This document shows, piece by piece, positions 6,907 to 10,586 of a stretch of DNA of 10,586 nt (positions within the stretch are counted from its first letter, which is position 1; the number at the start of each line of letters is the position of its first letter). Source of the stretch: an uncultured beta proteobacterium (lineage in GTDB: Bacteria; Pseudomonadota; Gammaproteobacteria; Burkholderiales; Burkholderiaceae_C); assembly GCA_903927495.1 (NCBI GenBank), contig CAIYNH010000399.1:1-10586 (forward strand), in the 5' to 3' direction. The notes beneath the pieces were generated by a model, which did no database searches, had not been told where the DNA came from, and worked only from the letters and a program-made list of their open reading frames with translations. Both the position numbers and the translations under genes were made by a program.

Positions 6907-7065
6907 GTTGATTGATAAGCCGGGACAGGGTGTAACACCGAAGCAAACGCATATTTACGAGATGGTCTTACAGTGACGCCATCGGCATGGCTGAACCGGG
7001 AAACAATTTGACTACGCCGCCTGACAGCGCAGTGGGTAAACTAAGCAGGCCGCTAAAATACCGCC

Positions 7066-7071
7066 AAGAGG
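7066..7071 (+). promoter_or_regulatory. Ribosome binding site of the DUF3460-like gene
   Basis: AAGAGG lies 8 bases before the ATG at 7080. It favours MYIFHRPYYTSE as the protein start over an upstream in-frame ATG at 6987, which has no comparable site and would add 31 residues not expected for the family. Confidence 0.7.
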
Positions 7072-7079
7072 TTCCAAAT

Positions 7080-7289
7080 ATGTACATTTTTCATCGCCCT
7101 TACTACACATCCGAAGCCACGTTGTTTCTCAACGAGTTGAAAGCCAAAAACCCCGGAGTTGAAGCGGGCCAACGCCAGGGACTTGAACTGCTTTGGGATA
7201 AAAACGTTGATCGAAAAGCCTGGAGCGAGTACCGCGCCGCTGAGGTGGCACAAAAACCATACGTCTATCTCAACGACAGTAAAGAATAG
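7080..7289 (+). CDS. Small DUF3460-like protein
   Basis: A 69-residue cytoplasmic protein with no signal peptide or membrane segment. The sequence YTSEATLFLNELKAKNP, followed by ELLWDK and ending in VAQKPYVYL, resembles my memory of the DUF3460 family, a group of roughly 60-residue proteins found mainly in Betaproteobacteria and often coded near scpA. No biochemical role is known to me. The aromatic-rich start and the VAQ.PYVY end are the conserved parts; the middle is charged and probably helical. ATG 7080 is chosen for its Shine-Dalgarno and the family length. The TAG stop (7287-7289) lies inside the left arm of the hairpin repeat copy 2, so the repeat may have set or replaced the gene's end. 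The scpA gene follows after 67 bases on the same strand. Confidence 0.8.
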   Translation: MYIFHRPYYTSEATLFLNELKAKNPGVEAGQRQGLELLWDKNVDRKAWSEYRAAEVAQKPYVYLNDSKE

Positions 7290-7334
7290 CGTTCTAGGCT
7301 CCTAGCCCTTGTGCTTGAAGCATAAGAGGCTATT
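7285..7334. repeat. Intergenic hairpin repeat, copy 2
   Basis: Second copy of the element at 1965-2025. Outer arms AATAGC (7285-7290) and GCTATT (7329-7334) match the inner six bases of the copy 1 arms. After 20 bases, the same distance as in copy 1, comes the core GTGCTTGAAGCATAAG (7311-7326), identical at 14 of 16 positions. The 20-base spacer has its own palindrome, CTAGgctcCTAG (7294-7305), where copy 1 has an unrelated hairpin. The right arm also forms a further hairpin, GCTAT-taatttt-ATAGC (7329-7345). The left arm contains the stop codon of the DUF3460-like gene. Confidence 0.75.
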
Positions 7335-7356
7335 AATTTTATAGCATATAAATCAC

Positions 7357-8205
7357 ATGGTTGACAGCGCCACGCTGCTCTCCTGGGGTACGACTGAGGA
7401 AGCGGGCATGCCCACGGTGGTCGACCAGGTTGCAGTGGCTCGCTTGTATGGAGAACCCTTGTTTTCCATGCCGCACGACCTGTACATCCCGCCTGATGCG
7501 TTGGAAGTCTTCCTAGAGGCTTTTGAAGGGCCGCTGGACTTGCTGCTGTACCTGATCCGCAAGCAAAACTTCAATATCCTGGATATTCCCATGGCCGGAT
7601 TGACCCGCCAATATCTGAGCTATGTGGAAGAAATACGCCACCGCAACCTGGAACTGGCGGCCGAGTATCTGCTGATGGCGGCCATGCTGATCGAGATCAA
7701 ATCGCGCATGTTGTTGCCCCCCAGGCAGGTTGCGCCTGGCCAGGAAGCCGAAGACCCGCGCGCCGAACTGGTGCGACGCCTGCTGGAATACGAGCAAATG
7801 AAACTGGCCGCTGCACGGCTCAACGCCCTGCCTCAGTTTGGACGCGATTTCCTCAAGGCCCAGGTGTATATCGAACAATCGCTGCAACCTCGTTTTCCGG
7901 AAGTCAGTGTGGTCGATCTACAAGAGGCGTGGGCCGGAATTCTCGGTCGTGCAAAGCTGGTGCAGCACCACAAAATTACCCGCGAAGAGCTCTCTGTGCG
8001 CGAGCACATGAGCATGGTTCTGAAAAAATTGCAAGGCCGACGTTTTATTGAATTTGAAGCCCTATTTGACACATGCAAAGGCAGACCGGTGTTGGTGGTC
8101 ACCTTCATCGCCATGCTGGAACTGGCCAAAGAAACCCTGATTGAGATCACCCAGGCCGAGGCGTTTGCGCCTATTTATGTGCGCCTGGCCTATACACCGT
8201 CATAA
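7357..8205 (+). CDS. scpA: Segregation and condensation protein A (ScpA)
   Basis: Kleisin subunit of the SMC-ScpAB condensin-like complex, which bridges the SMC heads and helps compact and segregate the chromosome. The 282 residues show the family hallmark FEGPLDLLLYLI (56-67), then FNILDIPMA (72-80) and EYLLMAAMLIEIKSRMLLP (103-121) in the SMC-neck-binding N-domain. A charged middle and a C-terminal winged-helix domain (about 205-280, TREELSVREHM and VVTFIAMLELAKE) follow. The start is uncertain. ATG 7357 has no clear Shine-Dalgarno, yet the bases after it already look like coding sequence while those before are AT-rich repeat. ATG 7408 has GAGGAAG at 7396-7402 and would give MPTVVDQVAVARLYG, a 265-residue form. 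nadB starts 18 bases downstream, so the two are probably cotranscribed. The partner scpB is not in the window. Confidence 0.95.
   Translation: MVDSATLLSWGTTEEAGMPTVVDQVAVARLYGEPLFSMPHDLYIPPDALEVFLEAFEGPLDLLLYLIRKQNFNILDIPMAGLTRQYLSYVEEIRHRNLELAAEYLLMAAMLIEIKSRMLLPPRQVAPGQEAEDPRAELVRRLLEYEQMKLAAARLNALPQFGRDFLKAQVYIEQSLQPRFPEVSVVDLQEAWAGILGRAKLVQHHKITREELSVREHMSMVLKKLQGRRFIEFEALFDTCKGRPVLVVTFIAMLELAKETLIEITQAEAFAPIYVRLAYTPS
7396..7402 (+). promoter_or_regulatory. Candidate ribosome binding site for an internal scpA start
   Basis: GAGGAAG lies 5 bases before the ATG at 7408. If used, ScpA would lose its first 17 residues, which precede the conserved VVDQVA.ARLYGEPL stretch. The outer ATG at 7357 lacks a comparable site. 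Confidence 0.45.
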
Positions 8206-8223
8206 CCCCACCAAGGGAAAACC

Positions 8224-9831
8224 ATGAATTCAACACCCGCAATTGCCCCGAGACCCTCGGCACCACTGACCTTTGATGTGCTGATTGTTGGCAGCGGCCT
8301 AGCGGGGTTGAGTGCCGCACTGCTGCTAAGCACTGACAAAAAGGTGGCGGTAATAACCAAGCGCGCTGTCTCGGAAGGGTCGAGCGGCTGGGCTCAGGGT
8401 GGGATTGCTGCGGTCTGGAGCAAGGACGACAGTTTTGAGGCGCATGTCGATGACACCCTGATTGCCGGTGCCGGACTGTGCGACTTGGCGGCAACCCGAT
8501 TTGTGGTTGAAAACGCGCCCAGGGCGATTGCCTGGCTGCAAACCATGGGCGTGCCATTTTCCGAGGAAGACGGGCATCTGCACCTGACCCGCGAAGGCGG
8601 TCACAGTGCCCGACGCATCGTGCACGTGACCGATGCCACTGGCGCAGCAGTGCAACGCACCCTGATTGAGCGCGTTCAGCAGACCCCCAACATCACGCTG
8701 TTTGAAGATCACACCCTGGTGGACTTGATCACCGGTAACAAACTCGGCCTGCCCGAGCAACGTTGCCTGGGTCTGTACGCTCTGGACGAGGCGACCGACG
8801 AAGTGCTGACCTTTCAGGCGCCCCAGACCATTCTGGCGACCGGCGGCGCAGGCAAGGTTTATCTGTACACAACCAACCCTGACACGGCCACCGGCGACGG
8901 CATTGCGGCGGCCTGGCGCGCTGGCTGCCGGGTTCAAAACATGGAATTTATCCAATTCCATCCCACCTGCCTGTACCACCCGCACGCCAAGTCGTTCCTG
9001 ATCAGCGAAGCCGTGCGCGGCGAAGGCGGCAGATTGCTGCTGCCCGATGGCACCCGCTTCATGCCGCATCATGACGCTCGCGCCGAACTGGCACCGCGTG
9101 ATGTGGTGGCGCGTGCGATTGACTTTGAGATGAAAAAAGGCGGTTTTGATTGTGTCTATCTGGACATCTCGCACCAGCCACTGAGCTTTTTGCAAGAGCA
9201 CTTTCCCAACATCTATGCGCGCTGCCTGGAGCTTGGCATCGACATTTCAAAACAACCGATCCCGGTGGTACCTGCTGCGCATTACACCTGTGGCGGGGTG
9301 CTGGCTGATCTGCACGGCCGCACTGATTTGGCAGGCTTGTATGCCATTGGTGAGACCGCCTGCAGCGGCCTGCACGGTGCCAACCGACTGGCCAGTAATT
9401 CGCTGGTGGAGTGCATGGTGTTTGCCCAGGCCACCACACAGGACATTCTGCACGCATGCAATGACCCCGCAACTACACTGCCTGAGTGGGACGACAGCCG
9501 CGTCAGCGATGCGGATGAAACTGTGGTGATCTCGCACAACTGGGACGAACTGCGCCGCTTCATGTGGGACTACGTCGGCATTGTGCGCACCAATAAGCGC
9601 CTTGACCGTGCCGCCCACCGGATTGCCATGCTGCAGGGTGAAATTCAAGAGTTCTATGCCCATTTCCATGTCACACGCGACCTGCTGGAGCTACGTAATC
9701 TGGTGCAAGTGGCAGATTTGATTGTGCGCTCGGCACAGGCCCGCCATGAGAGCCGTGGACTTCACTTCAGCCGCGACTTCCCGGCCATGTTGGAGACTGC
9801 CCTACCCACCATTTTGAAGCCTGGACCTTAG
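8224..9831 (+). CDS. nadB: L-aspartate oxidase (NadB)
   Basis: Cytoplasmic FAD enzyme that oxidises L-aspartate to iminoaspartate, the first step of de novo NAD synthesis; NadA then uses the product. The 535 residues have the FAD-binding GSGLAG (23-28) after FDVLIV, and [10 protein letters not shown] (55-64), a NadB and succinate dehydrogenase family signature. Active-site positions are all present: E124 in LTREGGHS, H246 in QFHPT, R292 in PRDVV and H353 in HYTCGG, matching E121, H244, R290 and H351 of E. coli within a few residues. The second FAD segment, [21 protein letters not shown], spans 376-396, and the C-terminal helical domain begins near 430. Length equals the family norm. ATG 8224 has AAGGGA at 8213-8218. 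It follows scpA by 18 bases, an operon-like spacing, and precedes panB by 59 bases. nadA and nadC are not in view. Confidence 0.97.
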   Translation: MNSTPAIAPRPSAPLTFDVLIVGSGLAGLSAALLLSTDKKVAVITKRAVSEGSSGWAQGGIAAVWSKDDSFEAHVDDTLIAGAGLCDLAATRFVVENAPRAIAWLQTMGVPFSEEDGHLHLTREGGHSARRIVHVTDATGAAVQRTLIERVQQTPNITLFEDHTLVDLITGNKLGLPEQRCLGLYALDEATDEVLTFQAPQTILATGGAGKVYLYTTNPDTATGDGIAAAWRAGCRVQNMEFIQFHPTCLYHPHAKSFLISEAVRGEGGRLLLPDGTRFMPHHDARAELAPRDVVARAIDFEMKKGGFDCVYLDISHQPLSFLQEHFPNIYARCLELGIDISKQPIPVVPAAHYTCGGVLADLHGRTDLAGLYAIGETACSGLHGANRLASNSLVECMVFAQATTQDILHACNDPATTLPEWDDSRVSDADETVVISHNWDELRRFMWDYVGIVRTNKRLDRAAHRIAMLQGEIQEFYAHFHVTRDLLELRNLVQVADLIVRSAQARHESRGLHFSRDFPAMLETALPTILKPGP

Positions 9832-9890
9832 GACTTGTCCACACCTTAGTTGAACGTTAGACTCGCGCCACATTTTTCCGGATTAAGCCC

Positions 9891-10586
9891 ATGAACCAAC
9901 CTTCCGCACAAAGCGCCTCACCCTACGGCACGCTGCCGCCAACCAGCAATCCCGCCACCCGCAAACCGGTCAGTCTGCCACGCCTGCATGAGATGCATGC
10001 CAGAGGTGAAAAAATCACCATGATGACCGCCTATGACGCAACTTTTGCGGCAGTGGCAGATGCGGCCGGCATCGATTGCATTCTGGTGGGTGACTCGCTC
10101 GGCATGGTGTGCCAGGGTCTCTCCAGCACCGTCGGTGTGTCCCTTGAAACCATGCGCTATCACGTGGAATGTGTTACCCGCGGTGTGCGCCGGGTGCAGG
10201 GTACGGCCTGGATCCTTGGCGACCTGCCTTATGGCACCTATCACGAATCCAAAGAGCAGGCGCTGCGCAGTGCCGCTGTGCTGATGCAAGCCGGTGCTCA
10301 CATGGTCAAGCTCGAAGGGGGTGGCTGGACCACTGATACCGTCCACTTTCTGGTGGAGCGCGGCATTCCGGTGTGTGCCCACCTGGGGCTGACACCGCAA
10401 ACCGTGCACGCACTTGGCGGCTACCGGGTGCAAGGAAAAACCATCGAATCAGCCGCCATCATGAAACGACAGGCGCATGAGTTGCAAGACGCGGGCGCGG
10501 CCTTGCTGGTGCTTGAAATGGTGCCTGCGAGCTTGTCTTTGGAACTCACCACCGAACTTCCGCACTGCCCCACGATCGGTATTGGC
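9891..10586 (+). CDS. panB: 3-methyl-2-oxobutanoate hydroxymethyltransferase (PanB), 3' end outside window
   Basis: First enzyme of pantothenate synthesis: it transfers a hydroxymethyl group from 5,10-methylenetetrahydrofolate to 2-oxoisovalerate, giving ketopantoate. The frame runs open to the window end, giving 232 residues of an expected 260-290, and stops short at PTIGIG. A TIM-barrel enzyme is indicated by [10 protein letters not shown] (44-53), LVGDSLGM (65-72), [10 protein letters not shown] (108-117), MVKLEGG (138-144), HLGLTPQ (164-170) and LLVLEMVP (205-212). Metal-binding D68, D111 and E142, with K140 and E209, match the D45, D84, E114, K112 and E181 set of E. coli. A 25-30 residue Pro/Ser-rich N-terminal extension precedes [10 protein letters not shown], as in other Burkholderiales members I recall. 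No strong Shine-Dalgarno precedes ATG 9891, so the start is chosen from family similarity. No stop or frameshift is seen. Confidence 0.95.
   Translation, partial: MNQPSAQSASPYGTLPPTSNPATRKPVSLPRLHEMHARGEKITMMTAYDATFAAVADAAGIDCILVGDSLGMVCQGLSSTVGVSLETMRYHVECVTRGVRRVQGTAWILGDLPYGTYHESKEQALRSAAVLMQAGAHMVKLEGGGWTTDTVHFLVERGIPVCAHLGLTPQTVHALGGYRVQGKTIESAAIMKRQAHELQDAGAALLVLEMVPASLSLELTTELPHCPTIGIG

Larger units (their letters stand above)
6896..7079. other. Divergent intergenic region
   Basis: These 184 bases separate the minus-strand secreted-protein gene from the plus-strand DUF3460-like gene and must hold both promoters. A -10-like TAAAAT stands at 7054-7059, but it lacks a convincing -35 at normal spacing, and TTGACT at 7008-7013 has no good partner 16-18 bases downstream. 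I see no clear operator palindrome, RNA gene or small coding region here. The frame that enters from 6987 is considered an upstream extension of the next gene, not a separate one. Confidence 0.5.

Noticed and set aside
6896..6952. Upstream in-frame extension of the secreted protein to an ATG at 6952
   Set aside because: It would place 19 polar and basic residues before a clean signal peptide, while the ATG at 6895 has GGAGGG at ideal distance.
6287..6976. 229-codon open frame on the plus strand
   Set aside because: It is antisense to the start of the secreted-protein gene, whose signal peptide and Shine-Dalgarno are convincing. No ribosome binding site or domain supports the plus-strand reading.
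7008..7042. TTGACT and TAAACT as a promoter for the DUF3460-like gene
   Set aside because: The gap between the two hexamers is 23 bases, too long for a standard sigma-70 promoter, and no better partner stands at 16-18 bases.
8326..9201. 291-codon open frame on the minus strand
   Set aside because: It lies wholly antisense to nadB, whose catalytic residues and both FAD motifs are intact. The product has no recognisable domain and is rich in residues expected from reading a GC-rich gene backwards.
9918..10433. 171-codon open frame on the minus strand
   Set aside because: It is antisense to panB, which runs uninterrupted to the window end with all metal-binding residues in place.
1..10586. CRISPR array, tRNA, rRNA, insertion sequence or prophage remnant
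   Set aside because: I saw no regularly spaced direct repeats, cloverleaf sequence, transposase or integrase reading frame, or phage gene anywhere in the window.

Overview
The window looks like chromosomal DNA of a betaproteobacterium in the order Burkholderiales, most likely a Comamonadaceae-type organism (Rhodoferax or Polaromonas relatives). I infer this from the moderately GC-rich coding style, a Bug-type solute receptor, a DUF3460-like small protein next to scpA, and two intergenic hairpin repeats of a kind I associate with that family. No database search was possible, so the taxonomy is an inference.

Positions 1-1960 hold the end of a branched-chain-amino-acid-type (HAAT) ABC importer: the C-terminus of the LivM-like permease, then the two ATPases LivG-like and LivF-like. 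All three are translationally coupled through overlapping stop and start codons. After a repeat-bearing gap (1961-2051), a second same-strand cluster encodes a periplasmic Bug/TctC substrate-binding protein, a DUF1932-type NAD(P)-binding dehydrogenase and a hemerythrin-fold protein (2052-4554). Substrate capture, import and oxidation of a small organic acid or amino-acid-like compound is plausible, but the substrate cannot be read from the sequence.

Positions 4643-6895, on the minus strand, hold the one unfamiliar gene. It encodes a 750-residue secreted protein with a clear signal peptide, a long beta-rich region I do not recognise, a charged helical linker, and three C-terminal repeats carrying an HW...G..EG motif. 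It converges on the hemerythrin gene across a gap with a strong stem-loop. It appears less GC-rich than its neighbours.

Positions 7080-10586 return to the plus strand with housekeeping genes: a DUF3460-like small protein, scpA (chromosome segregation), nadB (first step of NAD synthesis) and panB (first step of pantothenate synthesis, cut by the window end). A second copy of the hairpin repeat sits between the DUF3460 gene and scpA and supplies the stop codon of the former.

Most of the window is ordinary. The parts worth a second look are the secreted repeat protein, the matched pair of intergenic hairpin elements, the stem-loop over the stop codon of the secreted protein gene, and the receptor-dehydrogenase-hemerythrin cluster.
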